64,000 bases of DNA. It comes from Rhizobium leguminosarum (GTDB lineage Bacteria > Pseudomonadota > Alphaproteobacteria > Rhizobiales > Rhizobiaceae). The DNA lies in NCBI RefSeq assembly GCF_001652265.1, contig NZ_LWBS01000461.1:62001-126000 (forward strand), read 5' to 3'. A program made the position numbers and the translations under genes. The notes under the pieces are model-generated. The model had not been told where the DNA came from. It searched no databases and was given only the letters and a program-made list of their open reading frames with translations. Shown one piece after another: positions 7,959 through 17,195 of this stretch (its first letter is position 1; each line of letters begins with the position of its first letter).

Positions 7959-9563
7959 CTATTCCAGGAAAGTCATCGGGTTGACCGGGGACGCGTCCTT
8001 GCGCACCTCGAAATGGACCTGCGGCTGCTTGACGTCGCCGCTCATGCCGGAGACGGCGACGGTCTGGCCGCGCTGGATCTTTTGGCCGCGGGTGACGCTC
8101 AGCGTATCGGCGTTGCCGTAGACGGTGACAGTGCCGTCGTCGTGACGGACGAGAACGGTATTGCCGAGTTCCTTCAGGCCGTTGCCGGCATAAATGACGA
8201 CGCCGTTTTCAGCGGCCTTGATCGGCGTGCCCTGCGGTACCGAGATGTCGATGCCGTCATTGCGGTTGCCGTTGACGTTGGCGCCGTATGAAGCAATGAC
8301 CTGGCCGCGCACCGGCCAACGGTATTTGCCAATGCCGGTCGATTCCGGTGCAGCGGAGCTGACGTCCGACTTCTTCTCGGCATCGTCGACGGTCTGGGTA
8401 GCGGCCGGCGCCTTATAGGGCGCGGGCTGAACGGACGCCGTCTGCTGGGCAGCCGCCGGCTGGGTCGGCTTCGGATCGACTTTCTCGGCTGGGATCGAGG
8501 CCGTCTTGATATTGTCGGCGGTGCCGTTCGGGATCTTCAGGGCCTGACCGATGCGCAGCGAGTTGGCCGACAGATTATTGGCGGCCTTGAGGTCGTCGAC
8601 ATTGCTGCCAGTCGCCTTGGCAATCTTTGCCAGGGAATCACCTTGCTTGACGACATAGGTGCCGGCAGGCGCTTTCGGATCCTTGCCGGTGCCGGCGGGA
8701 ATTTTGCCGGTGGTATCGGCACTCGCCAACGTCTTGTCGCGGGCTGAATTGGCGCCTGGAATGACGGCAACGTTCTGCTCAGGCGCCTTCGGCGCCTCCG
8801 GCATCTTGCCGGGCTTGGAAAGGTCAGTCGCTTGCAATGCCGCCTTGGCGGCATTGCCGCCGTTGAAGGTCGGGATCAGGATCGCCTGGCCAGGCTGCGC
8901 GGCAGATGCCGTCTTCAGAGCATTGACGCGCAGAATTTCTTTTTCCGGTACGCCGAAACGCCTTGAAAGCGTGGCGATGCTTTCACCCGGACGCAGCGTC
9001 ACCGATGGAGCGTTGGTCGCGGACCAGCCGGAAACCTTCGGCGTCGTGCCGGTCGTCAGCGTATCGGGCGTCATCTTGGGTGCCGCCGGCGCAACCAATC
9101 GCGGCTTTTCAGCCTGCGGCGCAGACGGGAAAGGCTGGGCGAGCGCGACTTCCTTTTCCCGCTGCCGGGAGGGGGCAACAGCCGTCGGCGCGGCCAGCTC
9201 GGAACGCTGCACCGAGACCGGCGCCGAAGCGAGACGCGCGCTCGAACTCGACGTGCGGGTCGGATCGTAACCCTGGCGTGCGGGATAAGGCTGGTTCAGT
9301 GCGTCATTGCCGCCGCCGTAGCCCGACTGGCTGGCAACGGCCGAACCGCCGAGATCGGCGCGCGGCACCGGATCGCCCTGAGAACCGTTCATATTCCTGC
9401 GCGGAATGGAACTTGTGGTGACCTGGTCCTGCCCGGAGGAGGAAAACAAACCGCCAAACCGTGTCACATCGGAACTGCAGCCCGTTGCGGCACTTGCCAG
9501 CAGGCCAACAACCAGAAGATTACCGGCCGACTTCCCGAACTTTGGCGAAAGACTGAAACGCAT
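7959..9563 (-). CDS. nlpD: NlpD-like lipoprotein with LysM repeats and degenerate LytM (M23) domain
   Basis: The 534-residue envelope protein has a lipoprotein signal ending LLASAATGCSS, with the lipidated Cys near residue 29. A long Pro/Ala/Ser-rich region follows, with two LysM peptidoglycan-binding repeats (about residues 190-235 and 305-350) and a C-terminal LytM domain. The metal ligands of active M23 peptidases are partly lost: HxGxD reads NDGID, and the first His of HxH is Gln in QVHFE. This pattern, as in E. coli NlpD, fits an amidase activator for cell separation rather than an enzyme. The inner ATG was chosen because it gives a normal signal peptide. Order serS-surE-pcm-nlpD supports the call. 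Confidence 0.85.
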   Translation of the reverse strand: MRFSLSPKFGKSAGNLLVVGLLASAATGCSSDVTRFGGLFSSSGQDQVTTSSIPRRNMNGSQGDPVPRADLGGSAVASQSGYGGGNDALNQPYPARQGYDPTRTSSSSARLASAPVSVQRSELAAPTAVAPSRQREKEVALAQPFPSAPQAEKPRLVAPAAPKMTPDTLTTGTTPKVSGWSATNAPSVTLRPGESIATLSRRFGVPEKEILRVNALKTASAAQPGQAILIPTFNGGNAAKAALQATDLSKPGKMPEAPKAPEQNVAVIPGANSARDKTLASADTTGKIPAGTGKDPKAPAGTYVVKQGDSLAKIAKATGSNVDDLKAANNLSANSLRIGQALKIPNGTADNIKTASIPAEKVDPKPTQPAAAQQTASVQPAPYKAPAATQTVDDAEKKSDVSSAAPESTGIGKYRWPVRGQVIASYGANVNGNRNDGIDISVPQGTPIKAAENGVVIYAGNGLKELGNTVLVRHDDGTVTVYGNADTLSVTRGQKIQRGQTVAVSGMSGDVKQPQVHFEVRKDASPVNPMTFLE

Positions 9564-9716
9564 GACTCGACCCACTGAGAACGCAACCATTTGTGAGTCT
9601 ATTAAAACGCGTTAGTATTACCACGCGGTTAAGATGCTGGAATCAGTGCGATATTTTTGAGAAGTTGATAACCATAGCTTACGGGTGAAAAATCGCAGTC
9701 TGCCGAGCATGATGCC

Positions 9717-9735
9717 AAAAAGCCTGAGCGGCTTT
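9717..9735 (-). terminator. Putative terminator after pcm
   Basis: On the minus strand a 6-bp stem (aaagcc / ggcttt) ends in a run of T about 70 bases past the pcm stop codon. It suggests that nlpD is transcribed from its own promoter in the 240-bp gap rather than only by read-through from surE-pcm. The stem is short. Confidence 0.5.
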
Positions 9736-9804
9736 CGCACAACCTCATGCTCTGCTTTTTTGATGGTCAGATTTCAGGCCGATGCGGCCCGAAGTCGTCC
9801 ACAT

Positions 9805-10458
9805 CTACAGCAGTGAGGCAAGGCGCGGAACGATCGGCAGATATGGAGCGTCGAACAGTTCCTCGCGTTCGAAACGGCTGCCGGTTTTCGTCAGCCGCAC
9901 CATGCGACACTCGTTCTCGGAAATCATCAGCGGCGCGATCATCGAGCCGCCGGAAACGAGCTGGTCGGTATAAAAGCGCGGCATCGCGTTGAAGGCGGCC
10001 GTCACCAAGATGCGGTCGAAGGTGCCCTCACCCTGCATGCCGGCGCTGCCGTCGGCGTGGCGGATGATGACGCTGCGCAGGCCAAGCGATTCCATGCGCC
10101 GCTGCGCTGCCGTCGTCAGCGTCTTGTAGCGATCGATGGACAGGACACGCTCGGCCATGCGGCCCATGACGGCGGCGGTAAAGCCGCTTCCGGTGCCGAT
10201 CTCCAGGACGCGTTGGCCGGGCTTGAGCTTCAGGTGATGCAGAATGCGGACGGCAAAATCGATGCCTTCGAGAAAAGAGCCGCATTCGATCGGGATCGTC
10301 CGGCTCGAATAGGCGTCGTCGGCAAATTGCGGCGGTACAAACTGTGAGCGCTGCGTCTGCTCGACCGCCGTCAGCAGATCGAGGTCGGAGATGCCTTCGG
10401 CACGCAATCTAAGGACGAGAGCAGCAAAGCCCTCCTTCTCCGCCAGTCTTGCCGTCAA
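9805..10458 (-). CDS. pcm: Protein-L-isoaspartate O-methyltransferase
   Basis: The 217-residue SAM-dependent methyltransferase repairs isoaspartyl residues formed by protein ageing. It shows the family segment [21 protein letters not shown], then SAM motif [17 protein letters not shown] near residues 88-103, and [14 protein letters not shown]. Its ATG overlaps the surE stop by 4 bp, so the two are translationally coupled. A second, divergent member of the same family is encoded at 32517-33179. Confidence 0.94.
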   Translation of the reverse strand: MTARLAEKEGFAALVLRLRAEGISDLDLLTAVEQTQRSQFVPPQFADDAYSSRTIPIECGSFLEGIDFAVRILHHLKLKPGQRVLEIGTGSGFTAAVMGRMAERVLSIDRYKTLTTAAQRRMESLGLRSVIIRHADGSAGMQGEGTFDRILVTAAFNAMPRFYTDQLVSGGSMIAPLMISENECRMVRLTKTGSRFEREELFDAPYLPIVPRLASLL

Positions 10459-11228
10459 GCTTGTGCTCCGTATCCCAAGGCCCGCGCCACGCGGTCCGTC
10501 ACGGAATAATCGGTCAGATCCAGTTTCAAAGGCGTTACCGAAATCTTGTTATGCTTCAGGGCGTGAATATCGCTGCCTTCGATGAAGGCGCCGGCGCGTT
10601 CGCCAAACTTCAGCCAGTAGTAAGGAAACCCCCGGCCGTCGGAGCGGGCGTCGACCTGCAGGTTGAAGGCCAGCTTGCCCTGCATAGTCACCTCGGCGCC
10701 ATCGACTTCGTCGGGACGGCAGTTCGGGAAGTTGAGATTGAGGAACGTGCCCTCCGGCAGGTCCAGGACCATCAGCTTTTCCAAAAGAGCCGGGGCATGG
10801 GTCTCACAGACCTCCCAGGGCACGATGCGCGCGCCGTCCTCATAGAGATAGGCCTGGCTCAGCGCGAAGGAGCGCACGCCCTGCATGGTGCCCTCGATGG
10901 CCCCGGCGATCGTGCCGGAATAGGTCACGTCGTCGGCAACGTTCGAGCCTGAATTGACGCCGGACAGGACGAGGTCCGGCTTGATATCCATCACCTGCCT
11001 GATGCCCATGATGACGCAATCGGTCGGCGTGCCGCGCAGGGCGAAATGCTTCTCGGAAATCTTGCGCAGCCGCAAAGGTTCGGAGAGGCTCAGCGAATGG
11101 GCCAAGCCGCTCTGGTCCGTCTCGGGCGCCACGATCCAGACATCGTCGGACAGCGTGCGCGCGATCCGCTCCAGTGCAGCCAAGCCTTCGGCGTGAATGC
11201 CGTCGTCATTCGTAAGCAGGATGCGCAT
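10455..11228 (-). CDS. surE: 5'/3'-nucleotidase SurE
   Basis: The 257-residue metal-dependent nucleoside monophosphate phosphatase is associated with stationary-phase survival. The N-terminal [15 protein letters not shown] carries the DD metal ligands at positions 8-9. The loop [22 protein letters not shown] is the family signature. It starts 4 bp after serS and overlaps pcm by 4 bp, so serS-surE-pcm looks like one transcript. Confidence 0.96.
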   Translation of the reverse strand: MRILLTNDDGIHAEGLAALERIARTLSDDVWIVAPETDQSGLAHSLSLSEPLRLRKISEKHFALRGTPTDCVIMGIRQVMDIKPDLVLSGVNSGSNVADDVTYSGTIAGAIEGTMQGVRSFALSQAYLYEDGARIVPWEVCETHAPALLEKLMVLDLPEGTFLNLNFPNCRPDEVDGAEVTMQGKLAFNLQVDARSDGRGFPYYWLKFGERAGAFIEGSDIHALKHNKISVTPLKLDLTDYSVTDRVARALGYGAQA

Positions 11229-11232
11229 CGCC

Positions 11233-12516
11233 TCAGGCCGCCCGTTCGATCTTGGTCAATCCGCCCATATAAGGCAGCAAAACGTCCGGAATCGTGACGG
11301 AACCGTCCTCATTCAGATAATTTTCGAGGATGGCAATCAGGCAGCGGCCGACGGCCGTGCCGGAACCGTTCAGCGTGTGCACGAACCTGTTGCTCTTGTC
11401 TTCCTTGCCGCGGTAGCGCGCGTTCATTCGGCGACCCTGAAAATCGCCGCAGACCGAGCAGGAGGAGATTTCACGGAAGGCATTCTGTCCCGGCAGCCAG
11501 ACTTCGAGATCGTAGGTCTTGCGCGAGCCGAAGCCCATGTCGCCGGTGCAAAGCGTCATGGTGCGGAAATGCAAGCCGAGACGTTTCAGCACTTCCTCGG
11601 CGCAGGCGGTCATGCGTTCATGCTCGGCAACGGCGCTCTCGGCATCGGTGATCGAAACGAGCTCGCATTTCCAGAACTGATGCTGGCGCAGCATGCCGCG
11701 CGTATCGCGGCCGGCGGAGCCCGCTTCCGAGCGGAAGGACGGCGTCAGCGCGGTGAAGCGGAGCGGCAGCTCTTCCTGATCGAGGATTTCCTCGCGCACC
11801 AGATTGGTGAGCGTCACTTCGGCCGTCGGGATCAGATAGCGACCATCCGTGGTCTTGAAGAGATCCTCTTCGAACTTCGGCAGGCTGCCGGTGCCGAACA
11901 CCGCTTCAGCGCGCACCATCAGTGGCGAGCTGACTTCGGTATAGCCGTGCTCGCTGGTGTGGAGATCGATCATGAACTGGCCGAGCGCGCGCTCGAGCTT
12001 GGCAAGCGGCCCGGTCAGAACCGTGAAGCGGGAGCCGGAGAGCTTGGCGGCGCGCTCGAAATCCATATAGCCGAGCGCCTCGCCGATTTCGAAGTGTTCC
12101 TTCGGCGTGTGGTTCCAGCGCGGCTTTTCGCCGACGACACGGGTAACGACATTGTCGTGCTCGTCCTTGCCGACCGGGACATCGTCGAAAGGTATGTTCG
12201 GGATGCGCGAGAGCGCATCGTTGAGTTCGGCCGTCAGTTGCCGGTCCTCTTCTTCGATCGCAGGCAGCAGAGTTTTGAATTCGGCGACCTCGGCCTTCAG
12301 CTTGTCGGCAAGCTCGCTATTCTTTTGGGCCATCGCCGCACCAATTTCCTTGGAGGCGAGGTTGCGGCGGGACAGCAAGTCCTGCGCCTTCTGCACGGCG
12401 GAGCGCCGCTTTTCATCGAGGGCAACGAGACTTTGGGCCAGAGGCTCCGCGCCGCGCTTGGCAAGGGCGGCATCGAGCGCTTCGGGATTCTCACGGATCC
12501 ATTTGATATCGAGCAT
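11233..12516 (-). CDS. serS: Serine--tRNA ligase
   Basis: The 427-residue class II synthetase charges tRNA-Ser. The N-terminal arm (about residues 30-110) is coiled coil and would contact the tRNA variable arm. Class II motif 2 ([21 protein letters not shown]) and motif 3 ([18 protein letters not shown]) are intact. The start [13 protein letters not shown] was chosen over one 13 codons upstream because it matches the usual SerRS N-terminus. It heads a minus-strand cluster with surE and pcm. Confidence 0.97.
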   Translation of the reverse strand: MLDIKWIRENPEALDAALAKRGAEPLAQSLVALDEKRRSAVQKAQDLLSRRNLASKEIGAAMAQKNSELADKLKAEVAEFKTLLPAIEEEDRQLTAELNDALSRIPNIPFDDVPVGKDEHDNVVTRVVGEKPRWNHTPKEHFEIGEALGYMDFERAAKLSGSRFTVLTGPLAKLERALGQFMIDLHTSEHGYTEVSSPLMVRAEAVFGTGSLPKFEEDLFKTTDGRYLIPTAEVTLTNLVREEILDQEELPLRFTALTPSFRSEAGSAGRDTRGMLRQHQFWKCELVSITDAESAVAEHERMTACAEEVLKRLGLHFRTMTLCTGDMGFGSRKTYDLEVWLPGQNAFREISSCSVCGDFQGRRMNARYRGKEDKSNRFVHTLNGSGTAVGRCLIAILENYLNEDGSVTIPDVLLPYMGGLTKIERAA

Positions 12517-12617
12517 CGTCGTTCCAGGTCGTTGCAACAGAGATGACCCGGCCAAAGCCTGATCGGGCCTCGGCCGGATGTGAAACGGCGTTCACAAAGG
12601 GGGATTGGGATCGCCGC

Positions 12618-13445
12618 TCAGACGCTGTCCGTCTTGGCAACGTCCGCGGATCCGGTGTCCTTTTCGACCGCCTGCCGGGCACGCTGGCGCTCCACGAGTC
12701 GCGCCGCATAGATGGAAATCTCGTAGAGAAGGATCGTCGGTATCGCAAGGCCGATCTGGGACATCGGGTCCGGCGGCGTCAGCACGGCGGCGACGACGAA
12801 GGCGAGGACGATGGCAAACTTGCGCTTTTCGGCGAGCCATTGCGACGTCAGAAGACCGACACGGGCGAGCAGCGTGGTGACCACGGGAAGCTGGAAGACC
12901 AGGCCGAAGGAGAAGACCAGCGTCATGATCAGGCTCAGATATTCCGAGACCTTCGGCATCAGCGAGATCGCTATTTCGTCATGACCCGGCGCCTGCTGCA
13001 TCGACAGGAAGAACCACATGACCATCGGCGTGAAGAAGAAATAGACGAGCGCGCCGCCCATCAGGAACAGGACCGGCGAGGCGATCAGGAACGGCAGGAA
13101 AGCCTGGCGCTCGTTCTTGTAGAGACCGGGCGCCACGAACTTGTAGACCTGGGCGGCAATGATCGGGAACGCGACCACAAGGCCGCCGAACATCGCCACC
13201 TTGACCTGGGTGAAGAAGAATTCCTGCGGCGCGGTGTAGATGAGCTGGGCCTTCTCGACGTCGAGATGCGCCCACACGACGGCTGTCTTGTAGGGAATGA
13301 CCAGATAGTTGAAGAGATGCTTGGCAAAAAAGAAGCATGCGATGAAGGCGACGAAAAACGCGCCGATCGACCATATCAGCCGCGTGCGCAGCTCCATCAG
13401 GTGCTCGATCAACGGCTGCGGCTTGTCTTCGATATCACCGCTCAT
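12618..13445 (-). CDS. tatC: Twin-arginine translocase subunit TatC
   Basis: The 275-residue polytopic inner-membrane protein is the twin-arginine signal receptor of the Tat system. It begins with the conserved cytoplasmic LIEHLMELRTRLIWS and has six predicted helices. The segment GLVFQLPVV and the C-terminal AAVLTPPDPMSQ are typical. It overlaps tatB by 4 bp. A likely Tat client, the TRAP solute-binding protein with an RRNFLK signal, is encoded at the far end of this window. Confidence 0.97.
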   Translation of the reverse strand: MSGDIEDKPQPLIEHLMELRTRLIWSIGAFFVAFIACFFFAKHLFNYLVIPYKTAVVWAHLDVEKAQLIYTAPQEFFFTQVKVAMFGGLVVAFPIIAAQVYKFVAPGLYKNERQAFLPFLIASPVLFLMGGALVYFFFTPMVMWFFLSMQQAPGHDEIAISLMPKVSEYLSLIMTLVFSFGLVFQLPVVTTLLARVGLLTSQWLAEKRKFAIVLAFVVAAVLTPPDPMSQIGLAIPTILLYEISIYAARLVERQRARQAVEKDTGSADVAKTDSV

Positions 13446-14053
13446 GCCTCGTCCTTCTTCGTCTGCGCCGGCTTCTTCGGCGTTGCAGGCTTCCTTGCTG
13501 CCGTCGTGCGTTTCGGTTTTTCCACAGGCACGGCAATAGCGGCCGCAGCATCGACCTTGTCAGTAGCCTTGACGCGCGGCTTGCGCACTGGTTTCGGCTT
13601 GGCGGCAACTGTATCGGCCTGCACGATCGCTGCTGCGACGGGTTCCGACGGCGCAGGCGTCGCTACCAATGGCGGCGTTTCCGGCAGGCTCATCGACGGC
13701 GTCGGGGCTGCGCCAGCACTTGGCGGCACCTCGGTCTTGTTTTCCGTGACCGTGGTCGACTTCTGCAGGTCGGCCTTGATCTCGTTGCCCATCTGGCGAA
13801 GCGGGTTCATCGCCTCGCGCAGGCTGTTGACCGGGTTGAGCTTCTGGGCGTCGCTGATCGTCTGGCGAACATCGTCAAGCTCGGCTTCGCGCAACGCTTC
13901 ATCGAACTGCGCACGGAATTCACCCGCCACCTTGCGGGCGCGTTGCGTCATCTTGCCGAAAGCGCGCAGCATCGGCGGCAAATCCTTGGGACCGACGACC
14001 ACGATCAGTACGACCGCGATGACCAAAAGCTCGGTCCAGCCAATATCGAACAT
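13442..14053 (-). CDS. tatB: Sec-independent translocase protein TatB
   Basis: The 203-residue protein starts with the TatB hairpin: MFDIGWTELLVIAVVLIVV, a short hinge with GPKDLPPML, and an amphipathic helix (FGKMTQRARKVAGEFRAQF). About half the protein is a Pro/Ala/Lys-rich, presumably disordered C-terminal tail, common in rhizobial TatB. It receives precursors together with TatC. It lies 51 bp after tatA. Confidence 0.95.
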   Translation of the reverse strand: MFDIGWTELLVIAVVLIVVVGPKDLPPMLRAFGKMTQRARKVAGEFRAQFDEALREAELDDVRQTISDAQKLNPVNSLREAMNPLRQMGNEIKADLQKSTTVTENKTEVPPSAGAAPTPSMSLPETPPLVATPAPSEPVAAAIVQADTVAAKPKPVRKPRVKATDKVDAAAAIAVPVEKPKRTTAARKPATPKKPAQTKKDEA

Positions 14054-14104
14054 GCAAGGCTCCTGGACGGGAAGCGCGGGGACTGCGCTTTTTCCCGGAC
14101 TTGG

Positions 14105-14296
14105 TTACTTCGTTTCGTCGGCCTTGTGATCGACGGTTTTTGCCGTGTCCGGCGCGTCTTCGTCCGTCATGCCCTTCTTGAAGTTTTTGATGCCCTTGGC
14201 GACATCGCCCATCAGTTCCGGAATCTTGCCGCGACCGAACAACAACAGCACGACCGCCAGAACGATCAGCCAGTGGTAGATGCCAAAAGAACCCAT
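14105..14296 (-). CDS. tatA: Sec-independent translocase protein TatA
   Basis: The 63-residue pore-forming subunit has one N-terminal helix ([14 protein letters not shown]), the [12 protein letters not shown] hinge and an amphipathic helix with [10 protein letters not shown]. It is the first gene of tatABC. The 180-bp gap upstream, after scpB, probably holds its promoter. Confidence 0.96.
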   Translation of the reverse strand: MGSFGIYHWLIVLAVVLLLFGRGKIPELMGDVAKGIKNFKKGMTDEDAPDTAKTVDHKADETK

Positions 14297-14477
14297 TACG
14301 CTTACTCCCTGTTGTGATGTTCCCTGATGTAAGAATTTCCCACACCGTTTCCAACATCAAGCCGTTTGAACTGCGCTTAATGTCACGGTATCGCCCTTTG
14401 TGACAAGCCACAGATCCGTCGAAAAATGGTGAGCACTATTGTTTTCGTCATGCGTGGCAAAAGCAAGACGAAGTCCT

Positions 14478-15194
14478 TCAATCTTCGGAGGTAGAACGCG
14501 GGGCCAGCAACCCCAGTTCTTCGAGATCCATCTGGGTGATCGGATCTTCGTCCTCGGTCAATTCGTCGTTCATCAACGGCGAGGGAATATTGAAGTTCGC
14601 CGGGATGCGGCCCGACAGCAGGCCCGCCCCCTTCAATTCTTCGAGACCAGGCAGATCGCGCAGCTCTTCCAGGCCGAAATGGTCGAGAAAATCGCGCGTC
14701 GTGCCCAATGTCACCGGCCGGCCCGGTGTGCGCCGGCGGCCGCGAAACCGTACCCAGCCGGCTTCCATCAGCACGTCGAGCGTGCCGCGCGAGGTCTGGA
14801 CGCCGCGGATATCCTCGATTTCGGCGCGCGTCACCGGCTGGTGATAGGCGATGATCGCCAGCACTTCCAGTGCGGCGCGCGAAAGCTTCTTCACCTCATT
14901 GTCATCACGACGGATGACGAAGGACAGGTCGGCGGCGGTGCGGAAGGCCCAGGCGCCTTCGACCTGCACGAGATTGACGCCGCGCGGCGCATATTGCTCC
15001 TTCAGGCGCAGCATGATCTCGTGCACGTCGGTCTTCTCAGGCAGGCGCTCAGTGAGGAAGCCCTCGGAGACCGGCTGCGACGAGGCGAAGACCAGCGCCT
15101 CGGCGATGCGCTCGGCCTCGATCTCGGCCTGCAGGTCGCGGCCCCGGTCTTCGAAATTGCCGCCGAATTCCTCTTCGCTCCTCGGATCGATCAA
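14478..15194 (-). CDS. scpB: Segregation and condensation protein B
   Basis: The 238-residue protein is the winged-helix kleisin-associated subunit of the bacterial SMC condensin. It shows the family stretches AEALVFASSQPVS, ALEVLAIIAYHQPVTRAEIEDIRGV and RTPGRPVTLGTT. It overlaps scpA by 4 bp (ATGA). The acidic C-terminal tail is unremarkable. The smc gene is not in the window. Confidence 0.96.
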   Translation of the reverse strand: MIDPRSEEEFGGNFEDRGRDLQAEIEAERIAEALVFASSQPVSEGFLTERLPEKTDVHEIMLRLKEQYAPRGVNLVQVEGAWAFRTAADLSFVIRRDDNEVKKLSRAALEVLAIIAYHQPVTRAEIEDIRGVQTSRGTLDVLMEAGWVRFRGRRRTPGRPVTLGTTRDFLDHFGLEELRDLPGLEELKGAGLLSGRIPANFNIPSPLMNDELTEDEDPITQMDLEELGLLAPRSTSED

Positions 15195-16048
15195 GCCGGC
15201 TGCTCCTGTTCCACCACCTGCAGCGTGGCATGTTTCGGACCGCGGCGCATATATATCGGCTGAAAGGCGCCGTCCTGGCGGATTTCGAGCTTGCCCTCGC
15301 GCACCAGCTCCAGCGAGGCGGCAAAGGCGCTGGCGATTGCCGTGACGCGTTCTTCGGGCGCGGCGAGATAACGCAGCAGATAATGCTCCATCGCCGTCCA
15401 GTCGCCGATCTCGCCGATCATCTGGGTCAGCAGCTCGCGGGCATCGGTCAGCGACCAGACGGTGCGCCGCTCGATCGTCACCTGGGTGACGGCATGGCGC
15501 TGGCGCAGCGCCGCATAGGCGGTCAGGAGATCGTAGAGGCTTGCCGCATAAGCGGATTGCTGCCGATCAGGAATATGCTCGGGCGCGCCGCGCACGAAGA
15601 TATCGCGGCCGAGGCGGTTGCGGTTGACGAGGCCGTCCGCCGCCTGTCGCATGGCTTCGAGGCGTTTCAGGCGGAAGGCGAGTGTTGCCGCCAGCTCCTC
15701 GCCGGAAGGGCCGTCATCCTTGGCCTGCTGGGGAATGAGCAGCTTCGACTTGAGATAGGCAAGCCAGGCTGCCATGACGAGGTAATCGGCGGCAAGCTCG
15801 ATGCGGATACGCCGGGCGCTTTCGATGAACAGCAGATATTGCTCGGCGAGCGCCAGCACCGAAATGCGCGACAGGTCGACCTTCTGGTTGCGGGCGAGAT
15901 AGAGCAACAAGTCGAGCGGGCCTTCGAAGCCGGCAACGTCGATCACCAGCGCCGGCTCGTGGCTGGCGCGCTCGGCACCGTTATCCTGCCACAACTTGTC
16001 CATTGGCGTTGCCGCCCGCGGACGTTCCGTTCCCTTGACCGTGCTCAC
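15191..16048 (-). CDS. scpA: Segregation and condensation protein A
   Basis: The 285-residue kleisin bridges SMC heads in the condensin complex. The family signature FEGPLDLLLYLARNQKVDLSRI begins near residue 42, and the C-terminal winged-helix part covers the last 80 residues. The start codon is GTG at 16046-16048, preceded by GGGAGCAGG. An in-frame ATG 15 codons further in is an alternative. It lies 18 bp after nagZ. Confidence 0.94.
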   Translation of the reverse strand: MSTVKGTERPRAATPMDKLWQDNGAERASHEPALVIDVAGFEGPLDLLLYLARNQKVDLSRISVLALAEQYLLFIESARRIRIELAADYLVMAAWLAYLKSKLLIPQQAKDDGPSGEELAATLAFRLKRLEAMRQAADGLVNRNRLGRDIFVRGAPEHIPDRQQSAYAASLYDLLTAYAALRQRHAVTQVTIERRTVWSLTDARELLTQMIGEIGDWTAMEHYLLRYLAAPEERVTAIASAFAASLELVREGKLEIRQDGAFQPIYMRRGPKHATLQVVEQEQPA

Positions 16049-16066
16049 CTACCTGCTCCCTTACGA

Positions 16067-17080
16067 TCAGACCGTCGCAAACATCGCCTCGAATTCCATC
16101 CTCAATTCCGCTTCATCTGAAGTATCCGGCGCCGCGAAGCCCGCTTCCACCGCTTTTGCGCGGGCAAGCGATATGCCGGCGAGCGGCGGAACATTTGCCA
16201 CGACATCTAGCATCTCGTCCATATTGCCGTTGCAATGCAGCACGATATCGCATCCGCCTGCAATGATATTCGCCGCACGTTCACCGATCGTGCCGGAAAG
16301 TGCGTTCATCGAGCTGTCGTCGGAGAGCAGCAGACCGTTAAAACCGATGAGTTCGCGGATGATGCCGTCGATCACTTTGCGCGAGGTCGTCGCTGGATTG
16401 TCCGGGTCGATGGCGGCGAAAACGACGTGACAGGTCATCGCCATCAACTCGTCCTTCATCGCGACAAAGGGCGGGAAATCATGGAGCTCCAGCTCATCGC
16501 GCGAGACAGTGACGACAGGCAGCTCCAGATGTGAATCCGCAAAGCCGCGGCCGTGGCCGGGCATATGCTTCATTACAGGCAACAGGCCGCCGGCCTTCAG
16601 CCCTGCGGCAGCCGCTTTTCCCATCGCGATGACGGTTTCGGGATCGCCACCATAGGCGCGGTCGCCGATGACGTTGCTGCTGCCCTCGACCGGCACATCG
16701 AGCACCGGCAGGCAATCGACATCGATGCCGAGGCTCGAAAGGTCGAAGGCGTGCAGCCGCGACATCAGCCAGGCGGCGCGCAGGCCGAGCGCGCGATCGC
16801 GGCGATAGAGATCGCCGAGCGCCTGGCCGGAAGGATAACGTGCCAGAACGGGCGGACGGATGCGCTGGACGCGGCCGCCCTCCTGGTCGATCAGCACCGG
16901 CGCATGCCAGCCGACGCTGTCGCGCAGTTCGGCGACGAGATCGGCGATCTGCCGTGCTTCGGAGATGTTGCGCCCGAAGAGGATGAAGCCCCAGGGTCGC
17001 TCGCCCCGGTAAAAGGCTTTCTCTTCGGATGTGAGGGCAAGGCCGCTGCAGCCAAGGATCATCGCTTTTGATTCGGTCAT
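16067..17080 (-). CDS. nagZ: Beta-N-acetylhexosaminidase NagZ (GH3)
   Basis: The 337-residue cytoplasmic glycosidase removes GlcNAc from anhydromuropeptides during wall recycling; its products can influence beta-lactamase induction. GH3 features include DQEGGRVQR, the catalytic loop KHMPGHGRGFADSH with the His/Asp pair, and the nucleophile Asp in LLLSDDSSMNAL. The start MTESKAMILG was chosen because the upstream codons are not conserved-looking. The gene before it (SPOR protein) has its own terminator, so nagZ likely starts the nagZ-scpA-scpB transcript. Confidence 0.95.
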   Translation of the reverse strand: MTESKAMILGCSGLALTSEEKAFYRGERPWGFILFGRNISEARQIADLVAELRDSVGWHAPVLIDQEGGRVQRIRPPVLARYPSGQALGDLYRRDRALGLRAAWLMSRLHAFDLSSLGIDVDCLPVLDVPVEGSSNVIGDRAYGGDPETVIAMGKAAAAGLKAGGLLPVMKHMPGHGRGFADSHLELPVVTVSRDELELHDFPPFVAMKDELMAMTCHVVFAAIDPDNPATTSRKVIDGIIRELIGFNGLLLSDDSSMNALSGTIGERAANIIAGGCDIVLHCNGNMDEMLDVVANVPPLAGISLARAKAVEAGFAAPDTSDEAELRMEFEAMFATV

Positions 17081-17134
17081 ATCGGAATCATAGACGGCGC
17101 CCGGCCAAATGCGAGCAAGGTCCGGCGCGATGCA

Positions 17135-17172
17135 CAAAAAAGAGCGGCGGACCGATCCGGCCCGCCGCTCTT
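17135..17172 (-). terminator. Rho-independent terminator of the SPOR-domain gene
   Basis: An 11-bp perfect stem (aagagcggcgg / ccgccgctctt) lies 24 bases past the stop codon. The plus-strand A run at 17136-17142 gives a U tail on the minus transcript. It separates the SPOR gene from nagZ. Confidence 0.88.
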
Positions 17173-17195
17173 ATATTCTATCCAGAAAAACCGAT

